Below are positions 8,464 to 15,951 of a stretch of 27,610 bases of DNA, in pieces. How positions within the stretch are numbered: the stretch's first letter is position 1; every line of letters starts with the position of its first letter. This DNA is from CAZLXG01 sp964563585. GTDB lineage: Bacteria > Bacteroidota > Bacteroidia > Flavobacteriales > Flavobacteriaceae. The notes beneath the pieces are model-generated. The model saw only the letters and a program-made list of their open reading frames with translations. It ran no database searches and was not told the DNA's origin. The stretch lies in the NCBI GenBank assembly GCA_964563585.1, contig CAZLXG010000029.1, positions 1 through 27,610 of the forward strand. The letters are read 5' to 3'. Position numbers and translations under genes: made by a program.

Positions 8464-8523
8464 TCTCTTACTATAAAAGAAATAAAACCAATTGTTAAAA
8501 TATGTATAATATACTGTTGTCAT
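8443..8523 (-). CDS. Aromatic amino acid operon leader peptide (attenuation)
   Basis: A 26-codon ORF reads MTTVYYTYFNNWFYFFY then SKRIEALYV and stops with TAA. Eleven of 26 residues are aromatic: six Tyr, four Phe and one Trp, with five aromatic codons in six within residues 12-17. Such density in a short ORF immediately upstream of a terminator and of Phe/Tyr biosynthesis genes is the hallmark of a ribosome-mediated attenuation leader. The peptide itself probably has no function after translation, and its codons act as the sensor of charged tRNA-Tyr, tRNA-Phe and perhaps tRNA-Trp. It is too short to be found by ordinary gene calling. Confidence 0.88.
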   Translation of the reverse strand: MTTVYYTYFNNWFYFFYSKRIEALYV

Positions 8524-8533
8524 AATTACATTG

Positions 8534-8564
8534 CTAAATTAATTATTTATTTAAGAAATCAAAA
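8534..8564 (-). promoter_or_regulatory. Candidate promoter of the aromatic operon
   Basis: On the minus strand TTTTG (8564-8560), 18 bases, then TAATTTAG (8541-8534) fits the Bacteroidota TTG/TAnnTTTG pattern with one mismatch in the -7 box. It would start transcription a few bases before the leader peptide ATG. An alternative is the TACTATTTTG stretch at 8569-8560 used as the -7 region, but it has no TTG at the right distance. Confidence 0.4.
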
Positions 8565-8643
8565 TAGTACAAAACCTTTTTTATCTTTTTATTAAAAGTT
8601 TTAAAGATTTTACAGTAAAACACATATTACATTAGATAATCAT

Positions 8644-8651
8644 TATTTTTG
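8644..8651 (+). promoter_or_regulatory. Candidate -7 element of the gldA promoter
   Basis: TATTTTTG matches TAnnTTTG exactly, 16 bases before the gldA ATG. No TTG is found at the expected -33 position, so the call rests on the -7 box and its placement in the divergent spacer. Confidence 0.45.
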
Positions 8652-8667
8652 AACAAAGTATTTTAAT

Positions 8668-9564
8668 ATGTCAATAGTAGTAGACGGGATTTCAAAATTT
8701 TACGGTAACCAAAAAGCTTTGAATAACATATCTTTTAAGATTGAAAAAGCAGAAATTGTTGGATTTTTAGGTCCAAATGGCGCTGGAAAATCTACTATGA
8801 TGAAAATTCTAACTACTTATATTGATGCTACCGAAGGTGTTGCCAAAGTAAATGGACACGATATAAACGAAAATACGCAACAAGTACAACAAAGTGTTGG
8901 CTATTTACCTGAGCATAACCCGTTGTATTTGGATATGTATGTTAAAGAATATTTAGCTTTTAATGCAAATATTTATAATGTTAGTAAAGACCAAGTTAAT
9001 GAAGTTATTGAACTTACAGGGTTAACACCTGAGGTTCATAAAAAAATAGAACAACTCTCAAAAGGATATCGCCAACGTGTTGGTTTAGCAAATGCAATGC
9101 TGCATAATCCTGATGTTTTAATTTTAGATGAACCAACCACAGGTTTAGACCCAAACCAATTAGTAGATATTAGAAATCTTATAAAAAGTATTGGCAAAAC
9201 AAAAACAGTTTTTCTTTCAACGCATATTATGCAAGAAGTTGAAGCGATGTGCGACCGCGTTATTATTATTAATAAAGGTGAAATAGTTGCTGATAAAAAA
9301 ATAAAAGAACTTCGTGAAGGCAAAGAACAAACTGTTATAGTTGAATTTGATTATCGTGTTGAAGATGCATTTTTAAAAAAATTACCTAAAGTAAAAAATG
9401 TAGTTAATACTTATGATTTTGTTTATGAAATCACTTTTAAAACTACAGAAGACATGCGTTCTTACGTGTTTGATTTTGCACATGATAACCAATTGAAAAT
9501 TTTACAACTCAACCAGAAAAATACTAGTTTAGAAAGCTTGTTTAGAGAGTTGACTGCTAACTAA
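8668..9564 (+). CDS. gldA: Gliding motility ABC transporter ATP-binding subunit GldA
   Basis: The 298-residue ABC ATPase has Walker A GPNGAGKST at 35-43, the signature LSKGYRQRVG at 130-139 (the variant seen in GldA proteins), Walker B LILDEP at 151-156, and the H-loop His186. About 80 C-terminal residues follow the ATPase core. Overall length and sequence match GldA, which in Flavobacterium johnsoniae works with the membrane proteins GldF and GldG and is needed for gliding. No gldF or gldG lies nearby here, which is usual because they are often encoded elsewhere. The gene stands alone, divergent from the aromatic operon. Its last bases overlap, tail to tail, the remnant gene on the other strand. 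Confidence 0.92.
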   Translation: MSIVVDGISKFYGNQKALNNISFKIEKAEIVGFLGPNGAGKSTMMKILTTYIDATEGVAKVNGHDINENTQQVQQSVGYLPEHNPLYLDMYVKEYLAFNANIYNVSKDQVNEVIELTGLTPEVHKKIEQLSKGYRQRVGLANAMLHNPDVLILDEPTTGLDPNQLVDIRNLIKSIGKTKTVFLSTHIMQEVEAMCDRVIIINKGEIVADKKIKELREGKEQTVIVEFDYRVEDAFLKKLPKVKNVVNTYDFVYEITFKTTEDMRSYVFDFAHDNQLKILQLNQKNTSLESLFRELTAN

Positions 9565-9787
9565 TTTTTTAAATTCAATAGGCAAACTTGCCATCATACC
9601 TTTTGGTACACGCTCAACAACTTCACCTCGCATTTCCCTTTAAAGTAAACTCCGTATTACTTTCATTAAGTTCTATGGCAACTCTATTATCATTTGATTC
9701 ACCACCACCTCTAAACACAAAAACATAAATTAAAAACAACGTGTTTAAAAATAAAATTATTGCTAAAATAGTGGATGCTTTCTTCAT
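9529..9787 (-). pseudogene. Frameshifted remnant of a small membrane-anchored protein gene
   Basis: From an ATG at 9787 the frame encodes 54 residues with an N-terminal membrane anchor (MKKASTILAIILFLNTLFLI) and stops at 9623-9625. Removing one G from the GGG at the end of the LK codons shifts into a frame that continues EMRGEVVERVPKGMMASLP then IEFKKLV to a stop at 9529-9531. The two parts read as one protein, so this looks like a +1 frameshift. From memory, related flavobacterial proteins are longer between the EMR and PKGMM motifs, hinting at an internal deletion as well, but I could not check this. The alternative is an intact 54-residue membrane peptide. The function is unknown. Confidence 0.5.
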
Positions 9788-9867
9788 GATTATACATCTT
9801 ATTTATACAAATGCACACTAACAAATATCGTTTTTGGCAACAATTATAACATTACAAATAGAGACTA

Positions 9868-10617
9868 TTATTCGAAAATAAGTTTGCCTTTGTATTGCTC
9901 TTCAACTTCAATAACTAGTGGTTTATTTACAGCAATAACATCTCCAGTTCCAGAAATTTTTCCTGTAATTTCTTGTTGTGGATTAACAATCATATCGTTA
10001 GAACTTCTGTTCCATATTTTAACTTTCTGAGCAATAAGATTTCTTCCTTCAAAACGTGATGTTCCTGCAGCAAATGTTATATTCAAATTATCAGTTTTTC
10101 CCGAAACAAAACAATTGGATAAATTATTAAATATCAATTTAAAACTACTATTATCAATTTGTAATTTGAAATTTCCGCTTGTAAAAACATTATTAGTACC
10201 ATTAAAATCTTCAGATAAAACAGTTAAACTCGGATATGTTAAAACACCATCCGAACTCACATCATATTGTGTAGAACTTCGTATTTCTGTAATATTTGGC
10301 GACGTTATATATACTTTAGTAATTCCATAATCACGAACATAATTACAAATATTATTATCAGTAAGTGTTAGTTTTCCATCTAAAACAACAGCTTCAACAT
10401 CGTTTAATAAATTTTCACCTGTTTCAATAATTACTTTTTGTGTTACTCCTTCTTTTAAAATTAATTCAATATCTCTATTTATAAGTATTTTATCAAAAGC
10501 ATCAACCATAATTTCTTGCTGAATGATGCTTCCTGTTTTTTGAAAACAATTACCCGCATCTTCACTATCGCAAGCAAAAATAAAAAACATTGATATTATG
10601 TATAAGACTTTTTTCAT
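9868..10617 (-). CDS. Lipoprotein with DUF2807 (head GIN) domain
   Basis: The 249-residue product has a lipoprotein signal with the acylated residue at Cys16 (FFIFACDSED). The remainder is a repetitive beta-rich region resembling the DUF2807 'putative autotransporter adhesin, head GIN' domain: FDKILINRDIELIL near the start and repeated strands with Gly/Asn turns (SGNFKLQIDN, SGKTDNLNIT, ISGTGDVI). Such domains form beta-helix-like stacks on the cell surface, and no enzymatic role is known. Its ATG abuts the TAA of the PagL-like gene, so the two are co-transcribed and probably both act in the outer membrane. Confidence 0.8.
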   Translation of the reverse strand: MKKVLYIISMFFIFACDSEDAGNCFQKTGSIIQQEIMVDAFDKILINRDIELILKEGVTQKVIIETGENLLNDVEAVVLDGKLTLTDNNICNYVRDYGITKVYITSPNITEIRSSTQYDVSSDGVLTYPSLTVLSEDFNGTNNVFTSGNFKLQIDNSSFKLIFNNLSNCFVSGKTDNLNITFAAGTSRFEGRNLIAQKVKIWNRSSNDMIVNPQQEITGKISGTGDVIAVNKPLVIEVEEQYKGKLIFE

Positions 10618-11715
10618 TTACAATCTAATTCCAATTCCTAGTTCTACAGCTTCCGCCTTTGCTCCATGTGATTTTAGTGTTAAAGTACCAAACCACTTAT
10701 CATTAAAATATCGTTTTAAACCAGCTCTTAAATAGGTTTTTCCTTCAAAATCATAAGGATAATACACGTAATACCCAAACTGCGTAACTAGTGATGTTTT
10801 ATTAATAAATAATTCATGACCAACAAAAACACCAACACGTTTATAATCTTCATTTCCTGTTACGCCTTCTTCAGGAAACGACACACTTCTAAAATAAATA
10901 AGTTCTTTTAAAAAATTAGATAAAAACACATCAGTTCCTAACTGCAATGCACTTTTCACATTAATACGTTTATCGGCATAAGCCGAAAAAACATAAAACG
11001 GAAATTGTCCGCTATCCACAATATCACTTTCATTAATTCCAGTTCTAAAAACAAAATTATATTTTATTGGCTGTGTGAATTTCTTATCGTCGTTTTCTAA
11101 AGTGTGTTGATATTCTAGTTCTTCTTCATCTAGATTATAAGTAACACCAAGATTAAAAGTAAGTGAATTTGTACTTGCATTTGGTGCTTTTACATTGGCA
11201 TTGGAATAATGAATAAGCGAAAAACCTGCTTGTAAACCAAATCTATCTACAATACGTTCCTTTTTATAATTAAGCATTACAAACGTACTACTTAATAATT
11301 TCGAGCCAAAAGCAATGTTTCTGTAATTATCAACCTTATCATAAGGATTTGTAGTATATCCTATACCTTGACCAATACGAAACATTAAATTTCGTTTTAA
11401 AAAGTAAAAATTATAATGTGTGTAAAGTGAATAATTATTTCCTAGAACATCATTTTTTAGGTTTTGATACGCAAACGTTACTCCAAAATCTGGATAATTA
11501 TAACGTTGTTCCCAATCGTTAAAACCATAGGTTTTTTTGTTCCAACTTAAAATAAAACCTTCTGGATGTCCTTTTATTAAATGAAGAATATCGTTGTTAT
11601 GTAAAGCTATATTGCCTTTAAAATAATTAACATCAATATATGATGTATGTTCCTTTTCTTGTGCTAAAGAAAACAAACAAAAAAGGCAAAAAATGTAGGT
11701 TATATGTTTCTTCAT
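10618..11715 (-). CDS. PagL-like acyloxyacyl hydrolase (lipid A 3-O-deacylase family)
   Basis: The 365-residue outer membrane protein has a signal peptide (cleavage near SLAQEK) and alternating beta-strand pattern typical of a barrel. The PagL catalytic region is visible: HYSNANVKAPN with candidate catalytic His169 and Ser171, conserved Asn172 and the PN pair 178-179. PagL removes a 3-O-linked acyl chain from lipid A. The protein is about twice the length of proteobacterial PagL, with an extra C-terminal barrel-like part, as seen in Bacteroidota homologues. A TACTTTTG element before the gene suggests its own promoter despite the close metF upstream. Confidence 0.82.
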   Translation of the reverse strand: MKKHITYIFCLFCLFSLAQEKEHTSYIDVNYFKGNIALHNNDILHLIKGHPEGFILSWNKKTYGFNDWEQRYNYPDFGVTFAYQNLKNDVLGNNYSLYTHYNFYFLKRNLMFRIGQGIGYTTNPYDKVDNYRNIAFGSKLLSSTFVMLNYKKERIVDRFGLQAGFSLIHYSNANVKAPNASTNSLTFNLGVTYNLDEEELEYQHTLENDDKKFTQPIKYNFVFRTGINESDIVDSGQFPFYVFSAYADKRINVKSALQLGTDVFLSNFLKELIYFRSVSFPEEGVTGNEDYKRVGVFVGHELFINKTSLVTQFGYYVYYPYDFEGKTYLRAGLKRYFNDKWFGTLTLKSHGAKAEAVELGIGIRL

Positions 11716-11732
11716 TTATATTTAATACAGAG

Positions 11733-11740
11733 CAAAAGTA
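11733..11740 (-). promoter_or_regulatory. Candidate -7 element for the pagL-like / DUF2807 operon
   Basis: TACTTTTG on the minus strand is an exact TAnnTTTG match, 17 bases before the ATG of the PagL-like gene. A TTG at 11758-11756 is only 15 bases away, shorter than usual, so strength is uncertain. Confidence 0.4.
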
Positions 11741-11749
11741 ATAGAATAT

Positions 11750-12706
11750 TTAAAACAACGCCTCAGCTATCGCTTTTATATTGTCACTTTTTCCCATCGA
11801 ATAATAATGAAGCACAGGAACACCTGCTTTTTTAAGCTCATCCGATTGTTTAATCGCCCATTCAACACCAACCTGTCTCACCGCTTTATTGTCTTTACAT
11901 TTTTCAACAGCATTAATTAAATCTTCGGGTAAATCAATTTTAAAAACCTGTGGTAATAGTTGTAAATGATGCTTTACAGCCAATGGTTTTATTCCCGGAA
12001 TAATAGGCACATTTATACCCGCTTCTTTAGCTTTATCAACAAATTCGAAATATTTTTCGTTATTAAAAAACATCTGTGTAACCACATAATCTGCACCTGC
12101 ATCAACCTTTTCTTTAAGCCGTTTTAAATCGGTTTGTAACGATGGTGCTTCAATATGCTTTTCAGGGTAACCCGCAACACCAATACAAAAATCAGACGTA
12201 TCGTCGGTCTCAATAACATCATGCAAATATTTTCCGCAATTCAAACTCTGAATTTGAGCCACTAAATCCGTCGCAAACTTATGTCCTCCTTTCGCAGGTT
12301 CAAAATATTTTTGATGACTCATCGCATCACCACGTAACGCCATCACATTTTCAATACCCAAATAATGGCAATCCACCAACAAATATTCCGTTTCCTCTTT
12401 TGTAAAACCGCCACACAAGACATGTGGCACCGTATCCACATTATATTTATGTTTTATCGCCGCACAAATCCCAACCGTTCCAGGGCGCATTCTCGTAATT
12501 TTCCTATCCAATAAACCCTCAGCTTTATTAATATACACATACTCTTCGCGCGATGTTGTTACATCAATAAACGGCGGATTAAAATCCATTAACGGATCGA
12601 TATTATTATACAATTCCTGAATATTCCTACCCTTTTGCGGCGGAATAATCTCAAACGAAAACAATGTTTTTCCGTTGGCTTTTTTTATGTGTTCTGTTAC
12701 TTTCAT
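11750..12706 (-). CDS. metF: Methylenetetrahydrofolate reductase
   Basis: This 318-residue flavoenzyme reduces 5,10-methylene-THF to 5-methyl-THF, the methyl donor used by MetH encoded just upstream. The TIM-barrel start FSFEIIPPQKGR carries the conserved Glu of MetF, and later motifs include ALRGD, FCIGVAGYPEKH and QMFFN with PIIPGIKP. Length fits bacterial MetF. It lies 98 bases after the metH C-terminal gene, with a repeat element in that spacer, and is likely the last gene of the SAM-riboswitch operon. Confidence 0.96.
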   Translation of the reverse strand: MKVTEHIKKANGKTLFSFEIIPPQKGRNIQELYNNIDPLMDFNPPFIDVTTSREEYVYINKAEGLLDRKITRMRPGTVGICAAIKHKYNVDTVPHVLCGGFTKEETEYLLVDCHYLGIENVMALRGDAMSHQKYFEPAKGGHKFATDLVAQIQSLNCGKYLHDVIETDDTSDFCIGVAGYPEKHIEAPSLQTDLKRLKEKVDAGADYVVTQMFFNNEKYFEFVDKAKEAGINVPIIPGIKPLAVKHHLQLLPQVFKIDLPEDLINAVEKCKDNKAVRQVGVEWAIKQSDELKKAGVPVLHYYSMGKSDNIKAIAEALF

Positions 12707-12720
12707 TACTTATATTTTTG

Positions 12721-12800
12721 GGCGTTACCCTTTGGGTCGCGCTTTCCACTATATCTTTTTCTCGTTCCTCAAAAAAGGATGCCGCTACAATCGCTAACGC
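12721..12800. repeat. Palindromic intergenic repeat of a type seen in Flavobacteriaceae
   Basis: The spacer between metH and metF contains GGCGTTACCC followed by GGGTCGCGCTTTCC and ends with GGATGCCGCTACAATC then GCTAACGC. GCGTTA (12722-12727) and TAACGC (12795-12800) form outer arms, and an inner inverted repeat (ATC plus a T-run against an A-run plus GGAT) gives a hairpin. It is more GC-rich than its surroundings. From memory, close variants recur between genes in many flavobacterial genomes, but only one copy is present here. Confidence 0.6.
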
Positions 12801-12804
12801 AAAC

Positions 12805-15480
12805 TTACTCTTCGGCTAAACTTGGGTGTAACCACTTTCTAGCTTTCTCTTTTGTAATACCTTTTCGTATAGCATAATCCGTTATTTGGTCATCGGTAAT
12901 TTTACCTAAACCAAAATATTTAGCTTCTGCATTTCCAAAATAATACCCCGAAACCGATGCGGCAGGCCACATAGCTAAACTTTCGGTAAGAGTAACACCA
13001 ATATTCTCTTCAACATCTAACAATTTCCAAATCGTTTCTTTCTCTAAATGATCTGGACAAGCTGGATAACCTGGTGCTGGACGAACACCTTTATACGTTT
13101 CCTTTATTAATTCATCATTACTTAACTCTTCATTTGCAGCATAACCCCAATGTTTAGTTCTAACTTGCTTATGCAAATATTCAGCAAAAGCCTCAGCAAA
13201 TCTATCGGCAATAGCTTGCACCATTATCGCATTATAATCATCTTCCTTTTCTTTATAAAATGTAGCCAGTTCTTGCGCCCCAAAAACAGATACACAAAAC
13301 GCACCCATATAATCTGTTTTACCTGTTTCATTTGGTGCAATAAAATCTGAAAGGGCAAAATTTTTCAAACCTTCCCGTTTCTTTAATTGTTGACGTAACG
13401 TTCTAAATACCGCAATTTCTTTTCCCTTTTTCTGAACAGAAATATCGTCATCATTTATAGAATTAGCTTCAAACAATCCAAAAATAGCTTTAGGTTTTAG
13501 CAATTGTTTTGCTATAATTTGTCTTATCATTTCTTGTGCATCTTCAAACAACTGAGTTGCTTGTTCGCCAACAACTTCATCTTTTAAAATATCTGGATAC
13601 TTACCATGTAAATCCCAACTTCTAAAAAACGGACTCCAATCAATAAACGGTAATAGTTCTTTTAAGCTTAATTGTTTTAATCGTTGTATTCCTAATTCGT
13701 TTGGTTTTACAATTGGTGATGTTTTCCAATCAATACTAAACTTTTTATTACGTGCTTCACTTATCGAAATATAAGATTTTGTTTTACCGCGTTTTAAAAA
13801 CTTTTCACGAAACTCATCATAATCCTTTTTCATTTTAGCAACATAAGCATGCGACGATTTCTCATTTAATAAATCACCTACAACAGTTACCGCTCTTGAA
13901 GCATCATTCACATGAACCACCGCATTTTTATATTCAGGATTAATCTTAACCGCAGTATGTGCCTTTGATGTTGTTGCTCCACCAATTAACAACGGAACTG
14001 TAAAATTCTGACGTTCCATTTCTTTTGCTAAATACACCATTTCATCAAGCGAAGGCGTAATTAAACCTGATAACCCAATAACATCAACATTTTCTTTTTT
14101 AGCAGCTTCAATAATTTTTTCTGGCGGAACCATAACACCTAAATCAACAATTTCGTAATTATTGCAACCTAAAACAACACTCACAATATTTTTACCAATA
14201 TCATGCACATCGCCTTTTACAGTTGCCATTAAAATTTTCCCTAAAGCTTTTTGTTTTTCACCTTTTTCTGCTTCAATAAATGGATTTAAATAAGCAACCG
14301 CTTTTTTCATTACACGAGCAGATTTTACAACCTGCGGTAAAAACATTTTTCCAGCTCCAAACAAATCTCCAACAACATTCATCCCAACCATTAAATTACC
14401 TTCAATAACCTCAATAGGTTTTTCAGCTTCCTGTCTTGCTGCTTCTATATCTTCAATAATAAAAGCATCAATACCTTTTACTAATGCATGTGTAATTCTA
14501 TCTTGAATTGAATTTTCTCTCCACGATAAATCTAAAGCTTTCTCTTTTTTAGAACCTTTTACTGTTTCAGCAAAATCTAATAAACGTTCGGTAGCATCAG
14601 CTCTTCTGTCCAAAATAACATCTTCAACATGCTCTAATAAATCTTTAGGAATATCATCATATACTTCTAAAAGTGCAGGATTTACAATTCCCATATTCAT
14701 ACCCGCTTGAATAGCATGATATAAAAACACCGAGTGCATCGCTTCACGAACACCATCATTTCCTCTAAAAGAAAACGACACGTTACTAACGCCACCACTC
14801 ACGCTTACGTTTGGTAAATTTTGTTTGACCCAACGTGTTGCTTCAATAAAATCTACCGCATTTTTACGGTGCTCTTCCATTCCTGTTGCTACAGGAAATA
14901 TGTTTAAATCGAAAATAATGTCTTCAGATGCAAAACCTACTTTATTAACCAAAACATCATAAGAACGTTTTGCAATTTCTAAACGTCTTTCGTAATTATC
15001 TGCTTGTCCAACCTCATCAAAAGCCATAACAATTACCGCAGCTCCATAGCGTTTAATTTGTTTTGCTTGCCAAATAAAATTTTCTTCGCCTTCTTTTAGC
15101 GAAATAGAATTCACCACACTTTTACCTTGTACAACTTGAAGTCCAGCATCGATAATTTCCCATTTAGAACTATCAATCATTATAGGCACACGACAAATAT
15201 CTGGTTCGGCAGCAATTAAGTTTAAAAAACGAACCATAGATTCTTTTCCATCAATAAGACCATCGTCCATATTAATGTCGATAATTTGTGCGCCACCGTC
15301 AACTTGATGACGTGCAACATCTAAAGCTTCTTCAAACTTATCTTCTTTTATTAGTCTTAGAAACTTTTTAGAACCCGCAACATTAGTACGTTCACCTACA
15401 TTTATAAAGTTGGTGTCTGGCGTAACTACTAAAGGTTCTAACCCTGATAATCTTAGATATTTCTGTGCTATTTTACTCAT
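12805..15480 (-). CDS. metH: Methionine synthase, folate/B12/activation part (split MetH, C-terminal)
   Basis: The 891-residue protein holds the last three modules of cobalamin-dependent methionine synthase. The pterin-binding barrel comes first (FINVGERTNVAGS, DINMDDGLIDG, FDLNIFPVATG). The B12-binding module carries DVHDIGKN with the cobalt-ligand His426 and GLSGLITPSLDEMV. A C-terminal activation domain binds SAM (GYPACPDH motif, SLAMWPAASVSG). The homocysteine-binding module is absent and is supplied by the gene at 15952-16944. The protein transfers the methyl group of 5-methyl-THF via cobalamin. The division into two polypeptides is common in Bacteroidota. Confidence 0.96.
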   Translation of the reverse strand: MSKIAQKYLRLSGLEPLVVTPDTNFINVGERTNVAGSKKFLRLIKEDKFEEALDVARHQVDGGAQIIDINMDDGLIDGKESMVRFLNLIAAEPDICRVPIMIDSSKWEIIDAGLQVVQGKSVVNSISLKEGEENFIWQAKQIKRYGAAVIVMAFDEVGQADNYERRLEIAKRSYDVLVNKVGFASEDIIFDLNIFPVATGMEEHRKNAVDFIEATRWVKQNLPNVSVSGGVSNVSFSFRGNDGVREAMHSVFLYHAIQAGMNMGIVNPALLEVYDDIPKDLLEHVEDVILDRRADATERLLDFAETVKGSKKEKALDLSWRENSIQDRITHALVKGIDAFIIEDIEAARQEAEKPIEVIEGNLMVGMNVVGDLFGAGKMFLPQVVKSARVMKKAVAYLNPFIEAEKGEKQKALGKILMATVKGDVHDIGKNIVSVVLGCNNYEIVDLGVMVPPEKIIEAAKKENVDVIGLSGLITPSLDEMVYLAKEMERQNFTVPLLIGGATTSKAHTAVKINPEYKNAVVHVNDASRAVTVVGDLLNEKSSHAYVAKMKKDYDEFREKFLKRGKTKSYISISEARNKKFSIDWKTSPIVKPNELGIQRLKQLSLKELLPFIDWSPFFRSWDLHGKYPDILKDEVVGEQATQLFEDAQEMIRQIIAKQLLKPKAIFGLFEANSINDDDISVQKKGKEIAVFRTLRQQLKKREGLKNFALSDFIAPNETGKTDYMGAFCVSVFGAQELATFYKEKEDDYNAIMVQAIADRFAEAFAEYLHKQVRTKHWGYAANEELSNDELIKETYKGVRPAPGYPACPDHLEKETIWKLLDVEENIGVTLTESLAMWPAASVSGYYFGNAEAKYFGLGKITDDQITDYAIRKGITKEKARKWLHPSLAEE

Positions 15481-15499
15481 TATTTAATGATGTACTCTA

Positions 15500-15949
15500 T
15501 TATTTTATCCTAATGTATTTTTCTATAATATCTCGCTTAATATTTGCCTCTTTTATTTCTTCTAACCCATATTGTATTAATGTATCTCCTTTAATTTCTA
15601 TAGTAAAAGGGAACTCATGGCCTCTAATATTATCTACAGAAATATAATTTAGTTTTTCTACATAGGCGCTCCCTTCTAAACTATATGTACCACCGCCACC
15701 ATAAAAACCTTCGCTTGTTCCTTTTGGTTGATTAAAAAAAGCAAAATGAGTTTTGTTTATAATTTTAATAAAGTCTGTATTTGATATATCTTTTACTTGC
15801 ACAGAGTCGTTCTCTTTAACTTCTCCGTAAAACAATTTCCAGGTGCCTTCTATTTTTTTATCCGCAGCTACTATTTGTACTACTTCTTTTTTAGGATTAC
15901 AAGAAATTAAAATTACTATTATGGCTAATAATGTTATCTGTTTTTTCAT
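15500..15949 (-). CDS. Small lipoprotein, lipocalin-like, inside the split metH operon
   Basis: The 149-residue product has a lipoprotein signal with Cys17 (VILISCNPK). The mature part resembles a lipocalin-like/DUF4488-type barrel: IEGTWKLFYGEVKEND, a GGGGTYSLEG turn, and FPFTIEIKGDTLIQYG followed by EKYIRIK. This group is of unknown function and often binds small hydrophobic ligands. Oddly, it sits between the two halves of metH, two bases after one and 19 before the other, so it is almost certainly on the same SAM-controlled transcript. No role in methionine synthesis can be read from the sequence. Confidence 0.75.
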   Translation of the reverse strand: MKKQITLLAIIVILISCNPKKEVVQIVAADKKIEGTWKLFYGEVKENDSVQVKDISNTDFIKIINKTHFAFFNQPKGTSEGFYGGGGTYSLEGSAYVEKLNYISVDNIRGHEFPFTIEIKGDTLIQYGLEEIKEANIKRDIIEKYIRIK

Positions 15950-15951
15950 TT

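Noticed and set aside
8387..8523. T-box riboswitch instead of a leader peptide attenuator
   Set aside because: No T-box sequence or specifier stem is visible, whereas the aromatic ORF and alternative pairings explain the region.
9036..9323. 95-codon minus-strand ORF
   Set aside because: Antisense to the gldA Walker B region with no features of its own.
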